From Clostridiales bacterium (GTDB taxonomy: Bacteria > Bacillota > Clostridia > Clostridiales > Clostridiaceae), in NCBI GenBank assembly GCA_012519845.1, contig JAAYPK010000017.1:1-47178 (forward strand): a DNA stretch of 47,178 bases, given 5' to 3'. Of this stretch, positions 18,634 to 27,826 are shown one piece after another. The position numbers and the translations under genes are program-made. Below the pieces are notes generated by a model that was not told where the DNA came from, did no database searches, and worked only from the letters and a program-made list of their open reading frames with translations. Each line of letters starts with the position of its first letter. Position 1 is the first letter of the stretch.

Positions 18634-19350
18634 TTACATATATGTTGTGCTCCCAAAAGAACTAAATAAAGCAAAAATGAATACTGTAACTAATATTCCG
18701 AAAACAGCACCTACCACTACTTCTAAAACAGTATGAACTTCTGAATCAACTCTACTTTGTGCTGTTATAAATGCCATTAAATAACTTATTAATATGCAGG
18801 TTGGCTCTTTAGTTATTAATGTTATTATTGTTGCCATTGCAAAGGACAAAGCACTATGTCCACTTGGCATCCCACCTTTTAAAGGAGTTCCTTCTCCAAA
18901 AATAGCTTTTGCAATTATAGTAAGTAAGCAAACAATAACTAATACTATTAATATTGTATAAGGTTCTGAAGTTCTTATTTTATCAACTACTATATATGTT
19001 ATGTTAGAAAGTTTTTCCCAAAAAACTATATACCCTACAATTACAGCATTAATTGCAGTAACTAACACTCCTCCCGCTGCAGCATTTTTGGCTATTTTAG
19101 CTAGTGGATGGTAATAATTAGTTGTCATATCAATAGCTGACTCAATAGCAGTATTTATAAGTTCTGCAGCTATAACCATAGTTATAGTAATTAATAAAAT
19201 TAAAATTTCTACTTTTGAAATATTAAAGAAAAAACAAGCTATAAGAACAAGTATGGCTACTATAAAATGTATTTTCATATTTCTTTCTGTTCTTACAGTA
19301 TCAATAACTCCATTAATTGCAGCATTAAAACTTTCTACTAATTTTTTCAT
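18634..19350 (-). CDS. undecaprenol/diacylglycerol kinase fused to a PAP2 phosphatase
   Basis: A polytopic membrane protein of 238 residues made of two enzyme domains. The N-terminal half (to about 115) is a DgkA/UdpK-type lipid kinase with the signature ELINTAIESAID. The C-terminal half is a PAP2 phosphatase domain with GMPSGHSALSFA and SRVDSEVHTVLEV, carrying two of the three usual motifs clearly; the first (KAIFGEGTPLKG) is weaker. Together they could interconvert undecaprenol or diacylglycerol and its phosphate. The start is uncertain: a GTG at 19365 overlaps the Shine-Dalgarno AAGAAGGTGA, a TTG at 19356 has good spacing, and ATG 19350 (MKKLVESFNAAI) matches the usual N-terminus. Confidence 0.88.
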   Translation of the reverse strand: MKKLVESFNAAINGVIDTVRTERNMKIHFIVAILVLIACFFFNISKVEILILLITITMVIAAELINTAIESAIDMTTNYYHPLAKIAKNAAAGGVLVTAINAVIVGYIVFWEKLSNITYIVVDKIRTSEPYTILIVLVIVCLLTIIAKAIFGEGTPLKGGMPSGHSALSFAMATIITLITKEPTCILISYLMAFITAQSRVDSEVHTVLEVVVGAVFGILVTVFIFALFSSFGSTTYM

Positions 19351-19361
19351 TTTCAAAAAAA

Positions 19362-19862
19362 TCACCTTCTTATATTTAATAATTCAAGTATTTCTTCTTC
19401 TCTCTTTCTCATTTTTACTTTATCATTTTCCTCCATATGATCATACCCTAATAAATGCAACACTGAATGCACCACTAAATATGAGGTTTCTCTTAAAAAT
19501 GAATGATTATACTCTTTACTTTGCTCTAATGATTTTTCTAGTGATAACACTATATCTCCTAATACAACTTCATCACCATCTTTATATGTTTCATCAAAAT
19601 TATAATCTTTATAATATTCCTTAAAAACTTTTTTATCTTCATAATCTAACATTGGAAATGATAAAACATCTGTCTCTCTATCAATACCTCTATTTTCTCT
19701 ATTTATTTCTCTAATTTTTTCATTATCTACAAATAATAAAGATACTTCACATGGTACTTTTACTTCCTCTTCCATAAGAGCTTTTAAAATAGTTTCTTTT
19801 AATCCTTCGATTTCTTTTTCTGAAATATTAACTTTACTTTGTATATTATCTACATAAATCAT
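19362..19862 (-). CDS. ybeY: endoribonuclease YbeY (rRNA maturation factor)
   Basis: A 166-residue single-strand endoribonuclease involved in 16S rRNA 3' processing and ribosome quality control. The zinc site is the H-x3-H-x5-H motif in [11 protein letters not shown] near residue 132-142. The central TDVLSFPM motif is also family-specific. The length is normal. It precedes the kinase/phosphatase fusion with a short overlap depending on the chosen start, in the standard pgpH-ybeY-dgk-cdd-era order. Confidence 0.95.
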   Translation of the reverse strand: MIYVDNIQSKVNISEKEIEGLKETILKALMEEEVKVPCEVSLLFVDNEKIREINRENRGIDRETDVLSFPMLDYEDKKVFKEYYKDYNFDETYKDGDEVVLGDIVLSLEKSLEQSKEYNHSFLRETSYLVVHSVLHLLGYDHMEENDKVKMRKREEEILELLNIRR

Positions 19863-19878
19863 TTATTGTCTCCTATCA

Positions 19879-19922
19879 TAAAAGGATGAGAATAATCTCA
19901 TCCATGAGAATACTCTCATCCT
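19879..19922 (-). terminator. tandem hairpins between pgpH and ybeY
   Basis: Two copies of a GGATGAGA-n4-TCTCAT unit lie back to back, so they can form two small hairpins or one long stem (AGGATGAGA with TCTCATCCT) followed by TTTTATG. Position suggests partial termination or processing after pgpH. Confidence 0.55.
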
Positions 19923-19941
19923 CTGGGAATTACCCATTTTG

Positions 19942-21984
19942 TTATTTTTTTTCACTTGGATATTCTATTCTTTTATGATATATTCCATTTAATGCCTTCA
20001 TAAAACAATTTTTAATTATTTTTATATCCTTTAATGTTAAATCACAATTATCAAGCTGCCCTGACTGTAATTTATCATCTATTATTGTATTAACCATTTT
20101 TTCAATCTTTTCCACAGAAGTATCATCAATGGATCTTACTGCTGCTTCAGTTGAATCTGCTAACATTATAATTGCTGCTTCTTTGGTATTTGGAATTGGT
20201 CCTAAATACATAAAATCACTTTCTTTAACACTTGCTGGATCCTCTGAATTATTCTTTACTGTGTAGTAAAAATATTTAACTAAGGTTTTACCATGATGTT
20301 GTTGAATTATATCTTGTATTATTTTAGGCAAATTATATTCTTTTGCAAGCTCTATTCCATCTTTAACATGGGATAGAATTATTTTGGTACTTAATGTTGG
20401 ATCTAATCCATCATGAGGATTCTCTTTTGTTAATTGATTTTCTTTAAAAAAATATGGTCGATTTATCTTACCTACATCATGATAATATGCTCCAATTCTA
20501 GCAACTACAGAATCAGCTCCAACTTTATCAGCTGCCATTTCTACTAAATTTGCAACTAGCATTGAATGATGATAAGTACCTGGTGCTTCCATTAATAATC
20601 TTTTTAGTAATGGATTGTTAGGATTGCTTAACTCTAATAATTTCATAGCTGTAACTACATCAAATATGGATTCAAATACAGGTAATAATCCTATAGAAAA
20701 TACCCCTGAAAGGAAAACACCAAAAACTACATATGCAGTATTAATTAATATTTCTGGTATATTGCTTGAAAGTATTACCCCTATTGAAAAATTAAATAAA
20801 GCTCCAATAACTGCTAAATACAATGTTACTCTTAAAATATCATTTCTTTGTTGAGTTTTTTGAAGTAAAATTGAACCTATAATATTGTAAACAATAGATA
20901 GAATTATTATACGAGGATTAAATTCTACTACGGTTGAAATTAATAATATATTCATAGAATTAATAAATAGGGATACTCGACTATTTATTAATATAGCAGT
21001 TAATATAGTACCAAATGCTAAAGGTATAATAAATGGTGATATAAATACAGCTACTCTAGCTAAAGCAATTGAAATTACACTGATTAAATTAAGCATAAGT
21101 ATTTTTTTATGACTGTTTGCTAAAGATTTAAAGTATTTGTGTATATACCAATATTGTAAATACAATATTGATAATAAAAATACTGTTAGTACAATATATA
21201 TTAAAGTCATTCCATTTCCTGAGCCTTCATTAAGAATGCCTAAAGATTTCAATATTTTAATTTGACTTTCTGTAACTGGTTCTCCCTCTTTAACTATTAT
21301 TTGATCTTTTTTAATTACAACTTTTTCAGTGTTTTTTGTAACTTCAGCCTTCATTTCCTCTGTTTTTTCACTATCATAAAATGTATTAGGTTGAATTTCA
21401 TTCTTTAATATAGGTAGTAGTATATCAATTAAGTCTTTATCAATATCTGAATTACTTAATAAGTCTTCAGCATTTGTTCTTGCTAAATCTAAAGATTTTG
21501 AATCGCTATCAGAAATATTTGTTTCATATACTTTATCTATAATTGAATTCAATTGATTTTTTATAGTTTCAAGCTCTCCATCTGAGTATTCCTTTAATAC
21601 TTTTGCTTGTGCCTCAGTAATTATTTTGCTCACAATAAGTTCATTTAATCTATTAACACTTTCCCCATCACTATTAATAGTTGACCCACTTAAATTTAAA
21701 AATAAGTTATCTATATTCTCCTTAGCCTGCTTCTTTACTTCTCCTTTTACAGTGTATTGTTTATCAACTTTTTCTAAGGCTTGATTTAACTTTTCTTCTG
21801 ATGCTTCTTCATCAATAATATCCCTTGTAGCTTTTATATCGTTTTTGGCAATATCTCCAACATTTAAATCATATTTTTTGGGAGAAACTGCTGAAATAAT
21901 AATTGCAAATATACAAATAAAAGTTATAGAATATATTATTATTGTCTTAATAATCCCCCTATTATTCCTGTTAATTTTAATCAC
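19942..21984 (-). CDS. pgpH: 7TM-HD cyclic-di-AMP phosphodiesterase (PgpH/YqfF)
   Basis: A 680-residue membrane enzyme predicted to hydrolyse c-di-AMP. An N-terminal membrane anchor is followed by a large extracellular 7TMR-HDED domain (about 40-245), then seven helices (about 255-440), then a cytosolic HD domain with HSMLVANLVEMA and YYHDVGKINRPYFF, plus a later QHHGKT. The start is a GTG embedded in GAGAAGGTG; no ATG fits, so the exact N-terminus is uncertain. It lies between yqfD and ybeY. Length fits the family (about 690-710). Confidence 0.93.
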   Translation of the reverse strand: MIKINRNNRGIIKTIIIYSITFICIFAIIISAVSPKKYDLNVGDIAKNDIKATRDIIDEEASEEKLNQALEKVDKQYTVKGEVKKQAKENIDNLFLNLSGSTINSDGESVNRLNELIVSKIITEAQAKVLKEYSDGELETIKNQLNSIIDKVYETNISDSDSKSLDLARTNAEDLLSNSDIDKDLIDILLPILKNEIQPNTFYDSEKTEEMKAEVTKNTEKVVIKKDQIIVKEGEPVTESQIKILKSLGILNEGSGNGMTLIYIVLTVFLLSILYLQYWYIHKYFKSLANSHKKILMLNLISVISIALARVAVFISPFIIPLAFGTILTAILINSRVSLFINSMNILLISTVVEFNPRIIILSIVYNIIGSILLQKTQQRNDILRVTLYLAVIGALFNFSIGVILSSNIPEILINTAYVVFGVFLSGVFSIGLLPVFESIFDVVTAMKLLELSNPNNPLLKRLLMEAPGTYHHSMLVANLVEMAADKVGADSVVARIGAYYHDVGKINRPYFFKENQLTKENPHDGLDPTLSTKIILSHVKDGIELAKEYNLPKIIQDIIQQHHGKTLVKYFYYTVKNNSEDPASVKESDFMYLGPIPNTKEAAIIMLADSTEAAVRSIDDTSVEKIEKMVNTIIDDKLQSGQLDNCDLTLKDIKIIKNCFMKALNGIYHKRIEYPSEKK

Positions 21985-22005
21985 CTTCTCATCTTAAATG
22001 TTTTA

Positions 22006-23130
22006 CTATTTTCCTTCTGCTATATTTTCTTCCACAAGAAATACAACACTTACTCTAATTTTATTACTATCTAAATTCATTACATTTGCATTTTCTTTTA
22101 TTACTATAGCATCATTATCCAAATTTTTTAGTAATGATTCTTTTAATTCTTTTTTTGCCTTTTCTACAGCTTCTTCACGTGGTATATCAATACTTTTATA
22201 TTTCTTTTCACAATATTTTACTATTTTTATAAAACTGTCTTTCTCTTCTATTTTATCATAATATTCATACTTGTTTATAGCTTTTTTTAAGTAAATCTTT
22301 TTACCTAAGATTGAAATATATATATCTTTATCTTCTTCACCTGTAGATGCTAATTCTTCTCCTCCTATTTGCATTTCCATTTCTCTTTCATAAAAAGTAT
22401 TAGCTAAAACCACACCAACTGCTGGAACGTTATATTGTCCATCTTCCTTTCCTTGAACACCTTGAATTAAAAGATCTCCTTCTTTAACTATATCCCCCCT
22501 CTCGACTAAAGCAGTTCCAGATGAAACAAATAATCTTTTAATTTCTCCATTTCTTTTAGCAATAATATTATTTGATTCATCATCTGTTAATTTAGGAGGA
22601 TTAACTTTTTCTTCTATTATTATTTTTAATGTTGATCCCTCAATTCTAGCCCTCATCCAAAGAATATTCTTATTTACCCCTTCCAAATCATCTTCTAATT
22701 TATAAACATCAATATTATTTTTTTTCATTCCTGGTGTTATATTTAATTTTAATAAATTTTCTCTAATTTCATATGGACTTATATTTTCTCCAGTCTTAAT
22801 TTCTATTGACCATACATAGGTAGATAAGTAATACAATATGCCAACAAATAATAATCCACCCATTAGTAATGCTCGCATATTAAGAAATCTTTTAATAAGA
22901 AATATGTTACCTTGTTTTTTTAGAATTTTAACTTTTCCATTTTTATTTATTACCAATTCTTTTACAATGGGATAATCTTCATAAAAAACTTTAAATCTAA
23001 TTGTAGTAACATTAAGTTTTACTATATTTTTGACTAAAATACCTTTATGCCACAGTAAATTTATAAATTTTTCCGGTTCTTTTATATTAACTTCTAAATA
23101 TAGAATTCCCTTATTAAAACTATCTATCAT
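22006..23130 (-). CDS. yqfD: sporulation protein YqfD
   Basis: A 374-residue sporulation protein. A single membrane helix (about 90-110, LLMGGLLFVGILYYLSTYVW) follows a cytoplasmic N-terminal segment. The large outside domain includes LNITPGMKKNNIDVYKLE and the conserved AVGVVLANTFYE region. Known YqfD proteins are made in the mother cell under SigE; the biochemical role is unclear. The start overlaps the yqfC stop by four bases (ATGA), so the two are coupled. Confidence 0.92.
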   Translation of the reverse strand: MIDSFNKGILYLEVNIKEPEKFINLLWHKGILVKNIVKLNVTTIRFKVFYEDYPIVKELVINKNGKVKILKKQGNIFLIKRFLNMRALLMGGLLFVGILYYLSTYVWSIEIKTGENISPYEIRENLLKLNITPGMKKNNIDVYKLEDDLEGVNKNILWMRARIEGSTLKIIIEEKVNPPKLTDDESNNIIAKRNGEIKRLFVSSGTALVERGDIVKEGDLLIQGVQGKEDGQYNVPAVGVVLANTFYEREMEMQIGGEELASTGEEDKDIYISILGKKIYLKKAINKYEYYDKIEEKDSFIKIVKYCEKKYKSIDIPREEAVEKAKKELKESLLKNLDNDAIVIKENANVMNLDSNKIRVSVVFLVEENIAEGK

Positions 23131-23420
23131 TTCTCTTTCCCCTCATACTCTATACTTTTGAATTTTCCACTTAAAGTTAATGAATAACTACCTATAAAAA
23201 GTATTTCGAAATTGTCACCAAATATATTTATTAATCCTAATTTAGAATTTATAGTAACTTTCTCCTTATCAAAAGTCATAATCCCCTTGTGATTTTCAAC
23301 GGTGATTTCTTCATATCCTATAATTGTTATTTTAGGAATATCTAAAACTATCTCTCGTGGTATTGGTAAGGGTATGTTATCCGCAACAAATTCTCTTCCT
23401 TTTTTTAAATTCTCCCTCAT
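23127..23420 (-). CDS. yqfC: sporulation protein YqfC
   Basis: A 97-residue YabP/YqfC-family protein: conserved LDIPKITIIGYEEITVEN and an INSKLGLINIFG segment. In Bacillus the family acts in sporulation under SigE. The ATG follows TTAGGAGGGAACT. It is coupled to yqfD. A perfect 26-bp palindrome lies just ahead of its ribosome binding site and includes CATAAAAT, which resembles a SigE -10 element, but no convincing -35 was found. Confidence 0.9.
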   Translation of the reverse strand: MRENLKKGREFVADNIPLPIPREIVLDIPKITIIGYEEITVENHKGIMTFDKEKVTINSKLGLINIFGDNFEILFIGSYSLTLSGKFKSIEYEGKEK

Positions 23421-23438
23421 AGTTCCCTCCTAAGTTAT

Positions 23439-23464
23439 TTCTATCATAAAATTTTATGATAGAA
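23439..23464. repeat. perfect 26-bp palindrome upstream of yqfC
   Basis: The half-site TTCTATCATAAAA (23439-23451) is followed at once by its exact reverse complement. It lies between the yqeY terminator and the yqfC ribosome binding site. It has no loop or T run typical of a terminator, so a protein-binding operator is the more natural reading (inference). Confidence 0.6.
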
Positions 23465-23470
23465 GGCAAC

Positions 23471-23502
23471 AAAAAAAGAACTCCAAAGAGTTCTTTTTCT
23501 TA
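23471..23502 (-). terminator. yqeY terminator
   Basis: A 9-bp stem AAAGAACTC/GAGTTCTTT with loop and then seven T on the minus strand follows the yqeY stop by about a dozen bases. Confidence 0.85.
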
Positions 23503-23513
23503 ATTGTCTTATT

Positions 23514-23963
23514 TTAATTAGCTAAATATTCTTTCACTAATTCACTTACAAGTTTACCATCAGCTTTTCCTACTATTTTAGGCCTAACTAATGCCATAAC
23601 CTTACCCATGTCTTTAATGCTATTTGCGCCCACTTCAATAGCTGAATCTTGTATTATTTTTTTTATTTCATCATTACTTAACTGCTGAGGAAGGTACTCT
23701 AGCAAAATATCAATTTCAGCTTTACACTGGTCAACTAAATCTTGCCTTTTTCCCTTTTCGAATTCAAGCATAGCTTCTCGTCTTTGCTTAACTTCTTTAG
23801 CTAAAATTTCAACAACTTTTGCATCATCTAATTGAATATTATCAGTTTTCTCAACTAATAAAATAGCAGACTTTGCAGTGCTAATAACATTAGCTTTAAA
23901 TTTATCCTTAGCTTTTAAAGAATTTTTCCAATCTTCTTGAAGTTTTTCTTTTATTGTTGGCAT
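23514..23963 (-). CDS. yqeY: GatB/YqeY domain protein
   Basis: A 149-residue all-helical protein matching the YqeY family, related to the tail domain of the amidotransferase subunit GatB. MPTIKEKLQEDWKNSLKAKDK and LLEYLPQQLSNDEI are the recognisable blocks, and DMGKVMALVRPKIVGKADG is near the end. The precise role is unknown; association with tRNA or translation is inferred from GatB kinship. It follows rpsU by about 34 bases, the usual rpsU-yqeY pair. Confidence 0.92.
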   Translation of the reverse strand: MPTIKEKLQEDWKNSLKAKDKFKANVISTAKSAILLVEKTDNIQLDDAKVVEILAKEVKQRREAMLEFEKGKRQDLVDQCKAEIDILLEYLPQQLSNDEIKKIIQDSAIEVGANSIKDMGKVMALVRPKIVGKADGKLVSELVKEYLAN

Positions 23964-23997
23964 AATTATTAATACCTTCTTTCAAAAAGAAATAGTT

Positions 23998-24174
23998 CTA
24001 TTTGAACTTTCTCTTTCTAGCAGCTTCTGATTTTTTCTTTTTCTTAACGCTTGGCTTTTCATAGTGTTCTCTCTTTCTTACTTCTGAAAGAACTCCAGCT
24101 CTTGCACACTTCTTTTTAAATCTTCTTAACGCATTTTCAAGAGTTTCGTTTTCTCCAACTTTAATTTCTGACAT
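23998..24174 (-). CDS. rpsU: 30S ribosomal protein S21
   Basis: A 58-residue ribosomal protein: it begins [19 protein letters not shown], continues with [22 protein letters not shown] and ends with a lysine/arginine-rich tail [15 protein letters not shown]. This is S21 at full length. The ATG is preceded by GGAGGGAGGGATAATTAA. It has its own strong promoter and a leader with a possible TAGCT/AGCTA hairpin, and is followed by yqeY. It is shorter than 60 codons and easily missed. Confidence 0.97.
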   Translation of the reverse strand: MSEIKVGENETLENALRRFKKKCARAGVLSEVRKREHYEKPSVKKKKKSEAARKRKFK

Positions 24175-24244
24175 TTAATTATCCCTCCCTCCGCTAGCTA
24201 AAATTGTAAATTAACTCAGCTACGGGCTTAATAACACACTTTTT

Positions 24245-24274
24245 ATTATACATTAATTTATTATTTAATGTCAA
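24245..24274 (-). promoter_or_regulatory. rpsU promoter (SigA type)
   Basis: Consensus -35 TTGACA (24269-24274) and -10 TATAAT (24245-24250) are separated by 18 bases. Both hexamers are perfect. The leader to rpsU is about 65 bases. Confidence 0.85.
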
Positions 24275-24279
24275 TATTA

Positions 24280-24624
24280 TTAAGTTAACTTTACTCCTAA
24301 CCTTTTCTTTCCAAGAACATGAAAATGTAAATGCTTTACTGTTTGACCTGCATCTTCACCTGTATTACTAATAACTCTAAATCCAGTTTGGTCTATGCCT
24401 AATTCCTTAGTTAACTTATTTATAACAACAAATATTTTCCCAATAACATCTGAATTACCTTCTGTTATTTCATTAACATTTTCTATATGCTTTTTTGGAA
24501 TAACTAAAAAATGAATAGGCGTTTCAGGATTTATATCATAAAATGCAAGAACATTTTCATCTTCATATAATTTTTTACTTGGAATTTCTCCTTTAATTAT
24601 TTTACAAAAAATACAATCTTCCAT
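24280..24624 (-). CDS. HIT-family nucleotide-binding protein
   Basis: A 114-residue histidine-triad hydrolase of the Hint branch. The triad is HLHFHVLG near residues 99-106; the N-terminal CIFCKIIKGEIPSKKLYED is typical, with CxxC for a possible zinc. These enzymes cleave nucleoside phosphoramidates; the physiological substrate is unknown. It sits between mtaB and rpsU, as in other clostridia, with AGGAGGAATAT before the ATG. Confidence 0.93.
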   Translation of the reverse strand: MEDCIFCKIIKGEIPSKKLYEDENVLAFYDINPETPIHFLVIPKKHIENVNEITEGNSDVIGKIFVVINKLTKELGIDQTGFRVISNTGEDAGQTVKHLHFHVLGKKRLGVKLT

Positions 24625-24657
24625 ATATTCCTCCTAAATTGCTACATTTTATAATTC

Positions 24658-25962
24658 CTATTTTACTTTTCCTATGGCTTCAACAGAATTACAATTTGTT
24701 ATTATACAAGGTATTATAGCACCTTTTTCCAATTGAGTACAACTCTTTATTTTTACCTTTATATAATTCTTAGTATATCCTTCATACACATTATCTTGAT
24801 TTTTAACTTTTTGTTCTATTAAAACATGAACTTCTTTTCCTAAATACTTTTCTATAAATTCTTTTTCATTAATTTCATTTAATTCTATTAAGATTTTACT
24901 TCTTTGTTCTTTTATATTTCCATCAACTTGATTTTCCATTGAATAAGCTTTAGTACCTTCTCTTCTACTATATTTAAATACATGAGTTTTGGTTAGCTTA
25001 ATCCTTTTTAGAAATTCATAAGTTTCGTTAAATTCATCCTCAGTTTCCCCAGGGAATCCAACAATTACATCCGTTGAAATAGATACATCATTAATATTTT
25101 CTCTTAATACATTAACTATTTCTTCATATTCTTCACTTGTATACCTTCTATTCATTCTTTTTAATGTACTGTTACATCCACTTTGTAAGGATAAATGAAA
25201 GTGAGGACACAACTTTTTCATAACTTTTATTCTTTCTACTACTTCTGGTGTGAAAAAGGCTGGTTCAATTGAACCTATCCTAATTCTCTCAATACCATCT
25301 AACTTTTCTATTTCTTCTAAAAGATCTACTAAAGTTATGTTTTCTTCTAAATCTAATCCATAAGAAGCTGTATGTATTCCTGATAATATTATTTCTTTAA
25401 ACCCATGCTTAGCTAGTTTCTTGATTTCTTCAATTATTTTATTAGGGTCTTTTGAACATACTGATCCTCTCGAATATGGTATTATACAATATGTACAAAA
25501 TCTATTGCAACCATCTTGTATTTTTAAAAATGCCCTTGTTTTATCTTGATATTCTTCAATATTTAAATCTTCAAACACTTTATTTTTTAATACTGTATCA
25601 ACATGAAACTGTGGCTTTTTCTCGTTTCTTGCTTTATTAACATAATAAACAACATCACCTTTATTTCTTGTTCCAAGAATTACATCCACACCATCTATTT
25701 TTTGTACTTCCTTAGGTGCTATTTGAGAATAACATCCTACTACTGCAATAACACTTTCTGAGTTTAACCTTCTAGCTCGACTTATAATTTGCCTTGATTT
25801 TCTATCACTCATTTTTGTAACTGTACAAGTATTTATAACATAAGCATCAGCTTTTTCTGAAAAATCCACTACTTCATATCCTTCTCTAATAAACTTTTCT
25901 GCCATAGCTTCTGACTCATATTGATTAACTCTGCATCCTAATGTGTAAAATGCCACCTTCAT
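24658..25962 (-). CDS. mtaB: tRNA threonylcarbamoyladenosine methylthiotransferase MtaB
   Basis: A 434-residue radical-SAM methylthiotransferase that converts t6A37 of tRNA to ms2t6A37. The N-terminal UPF0004 domain carries cluster cysteines C10, C46 and C77. The radical-SAM motif CNRFCTYC has C152, C156 and C159. A C-terminal TRAM domain covers about 370-434. MtaB rather than MiaB is favoured by KVAFYTLGCRVNQYESEAM at the N-terminus. The start overlaps the rsmE stop by one base, and it is cotranscribed with prmA and rsmE. Confidence 0.95.
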   Translation of the reverse strand: MKVAFYTLGCRVNQYESEAMAEKFIREGYEVVDFSEKADAYVINTCTVTKMSDRKSRQIISRARRLNSESVIAVVGCYSQIAPKEVQKIDGVDVILGTRNKGDVVYYVNKARNEKKPQFHVDTVLKNKVFEDLNIEEYQDKTRAFLKIQDGCNRFCTYCIIPYSRGSVCSKDPNKIIEEIKKLAKHGFKEIILSGIHTASYGLDLEENITLVDLLEEIEKLDGIERIRIGSIEPAFFTPEVVERIKVMKKLCPHFHLSLQSGCNSTLKRMNRRYTSEEYEEIVNVLRENINDVSISTDVIVGFPGETEDEFNETYEFLKRIKLTKTHVFKYSRREGTKAYSMENQVDGNIKEQRSKILIELNEINEKEFIEKYLGKEVHVLIEQKVKNQDNVYEGYTKNYIKVKIKSCTQLEKGAIIPCIITNCNSVEAIGKVK

Positions 25963-26723
25963 TAAATATTTCCTCCTAAATCACCTAACTCATATTGAAT
26001 TAAAGAAGTAGCTGTAAATCCTGCCGTTTCAGTTCTTAAAATTCTTTTTCCTAAAGTAACTATATAGGCCCCCATATTTTCTAAATCCAATATTTCCTTT
26101 TCTTCAAAGCCCCCTTCTGGTCCTATAAGAATTCCAATTTTCTTAATACTATCTATAGCTTTTCTTTCTTTAAGTTCATTAACTAAAGTTTTTATCCCAT
26201 AATTTATTTTATTTTCATAGGGTACTATAAATAAATCCATTAGTTTTACCTGTTCTAAGATTTCCTCAAAAGCTATAGGATTTGTCACCTCTGGAATAAT
26301 TGTTCTTTTGCTTTGTTTTGCAGCTTCTAATGCAATTCTATTTAATCTATCTATTTTTTTAAATTCACCTTTTAACTTAACATCAACTCTACTAGTAACT
26401 ACTGGAATGAATTTAAGTATACCAAGCTCTGTTCCCTTTTGAACAATAAAATCCATTTTTTGAGCTTTAGGTAATCCTTGAAATAAATATATTTGAACAG
26501 GGCTTTCATTATTATTTTCTAACTTTTCAATTATTTTAAAGTTTACTTCTTCCTTTGTAATAGACGAAATTTCACATAAATATTCCTGTCCAAGACAATT
26601 GTTAATAATAATTTTATCTAACTCATTTAATCTTAAAACTTTATATATATGTTTTACATCTTCACCTAAAATTTTCCCTTCATGCTCATTCATATTATTT
26701 GCATGGGTAAAAAATTTGTGCAT
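25962..26723 (-). CDS. rsmE: 16S rRNA (uracil-1498-N3)-methyltransferase
   Basis: A 253-residue SPOUT methyltransferase modifying U1498 of 16S rRNA. An N-terminal PUA-like domain starts MHKFFTHANN and contains DVKHIYKVLRL. The SPOUT knot has IGPEGGFEEKEI and LGKRILRTETAG, which form the SAM pocket. The start follows GGAGAGGGAAGA. It is between prmA and mtaB, the standard order. Confidence 0.95.
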   Translation of the reverse strand: MHKFFTHANNMNEHEGKILGEDVKHIYKVLRLNELDKIIINNCLGQEYLCEISSITKEEVNFKIIEKLENNNESPVQIYLFQGLPKAQKMDFIVQKGTELGILKFIPVVTSRVDVKLKGEFKKIDRLNRIALEAAKQSKRTIIPEVTNPIAFEEILEQVKLMDLFIVPYENKINYGIKTLVNELKERKAIDSIKKIGILIGPEGGFEEKEILDLENMGAYIVTLGKRILRTETAGFTATSLIQYELGDLGGNI

Positions 26724-26739
26724 TCTTCCCTCTCCTTAA

Positions 26740-27687
26740 CTATTTCAACTTAGCTATAATACAATTCCATTCACCATCTTTTTCTATGTTAACAACTTCA
26801 AATCCGCATTCTATCAGCTTATCTTCTACCATTTTAACTCTATCATGAATGATTCCAGAAGTAATGAAGTATCCACCTTTATTAATTGCTTTACTTACAT
26901 CTTCTGTAAGTATACAAATTACTTCTGCAATTATATTAGCAACAACTATATCTGCCTTACCATCTACTACATCTAATAAATTTCCATGTAATATTTCTAT
27001 ATTATTTACATTATTATATGATATATTTTCTTTTGCTGATTCAACAGCTACTGGATCTAAATCTACACCTACAACACTCTTAGCCCCTAACTTTGCAGCA
27101 ACTATTGCAAGTATTCCAGAACCGCAACCTACATCAAAAACTGTACTATCTTTTTTAATATACTTTTCAAGAGCCTTTATACACATTCTTGTTGTTTCAT
27201 GTTCGCCAGTACCAAAGGCCATCCCTGGATCAAGTTCAACAATTAATTGATTATCTTCCCCTTTGTACTCTTCCCATATAGGTTTTATTACTATTTTTTC
27301 ACCAATTAAGGTTGGCTTATAATACTTTTTCCAATTATTTGCCCAATCTTCCTCGTGCATTTCTTCATGTTCTATTCTTCCTTCACCTACATCTATACCA
27401 AGCTTTTTAATTTCATTTAGCTTTTCTTCTATATATGATAAAATTGAAGGAATGTTGTCTTCTTCTGAAAAATATCCTTTTACCACAGCAACTTTTCCCT
27501 TATGTTCTAAAACATTTATATCTGCAAAGTCCCAAGTTAATGGTCCCTGATCTCTTCCTGTAATATCTTCTGGATCCTCTATAGCCACCCCTTTACAATC
27601 TAGGCTATAAAATATACCTGAAATTGGTTCTAAGGCCTCACTTTTTGTTATTACTCTAACCTCAATCCAAGTTCCTTCCAAATCCAA
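26740..27687 (-). CDS. prmA: ribosomal protein L11 methyltransferase
   Basis: A 315-residue class I SAM methyltransferase modifying ribosomal protein L11. The N-terminal substrate-recognition domain is about 1-95; the SAM core has FGTGEHETTRMC, VFDVGCGSGILAIVAAKLGA and DIVVANIIAEV. The start is TTG at 27687 (MDLEGTWIEV) after AAAGGATTGA; a second TTG two codons later is possible and no ATG is suitable. In this window it is separated from dnaJ by the nitrite/sulfite reductase gene and has its own promoter. Confidence 0.94.
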   Translation of the reverse strand: MDLEGTWIEVRVITKSEALEPISGIFYSLDCKGVAIEDPEDITGRDQGPLTWDFADINVLEHKGKVAVVKGYFSEEDNIPSILSYIEEKLNEIKKLGIDVGEGRIEHEEMHEEDWANNWKKYYKPTLIGEKIVIKPIWEEYKGEDNQLIVELDPGMAFGTGEHETTRMCIKALEKYIKKDSTVFDVGCGSGILAIVAAKLGAKSVVGVDLDPVAVESAKENISYNNVNNIEILHGNLLDVVDGKADIVVANIIAEVICILTEDVSKAINKGGYFITSGIIHDRVKMVEDKLIECGFEVVNIEKDGEWNCIIAKLK

Positions 27688-27721
27688 TCAATCCTTTCAT
27701 TTATTCTTTGACTAATATATT

Positions 27722-27751
27722 ATTTTACACTTATATATAAATTTATGTCAA
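27722..27751 (-). promoter_or_regulatory. prmA-rsmE-mtaB promoter (SigA type)
   Basis: On the minus strand TTGACA (27746-27751) and TAAAAT (27722-27727) are 18 bases apart, about 35 bases before the prmA start. It makes this group independent of the heat-shock operon. Confidence 0.75.
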
Positions 27752-27785
27752 TAATTAAATGTGATTGATAATTTCCTAAAATAAA

Positions 27786-27826
27786 AAATACACTAAATCT
27801 GTAGGGGGTACAGATTTAGTGTATTT
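27786..27826 (-). terminator. strong terminator after the nitrite/sulfite reductase gene
   Basis: A perfect 18-bp stem (27786-27803 with 27809-27826) has a five-base loop, GGGGG on the plus strand, and is followed by TTTTTTATTTT on the minus strand. It lies about 130 bases past the reductase stop. Confidence 0.9.
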
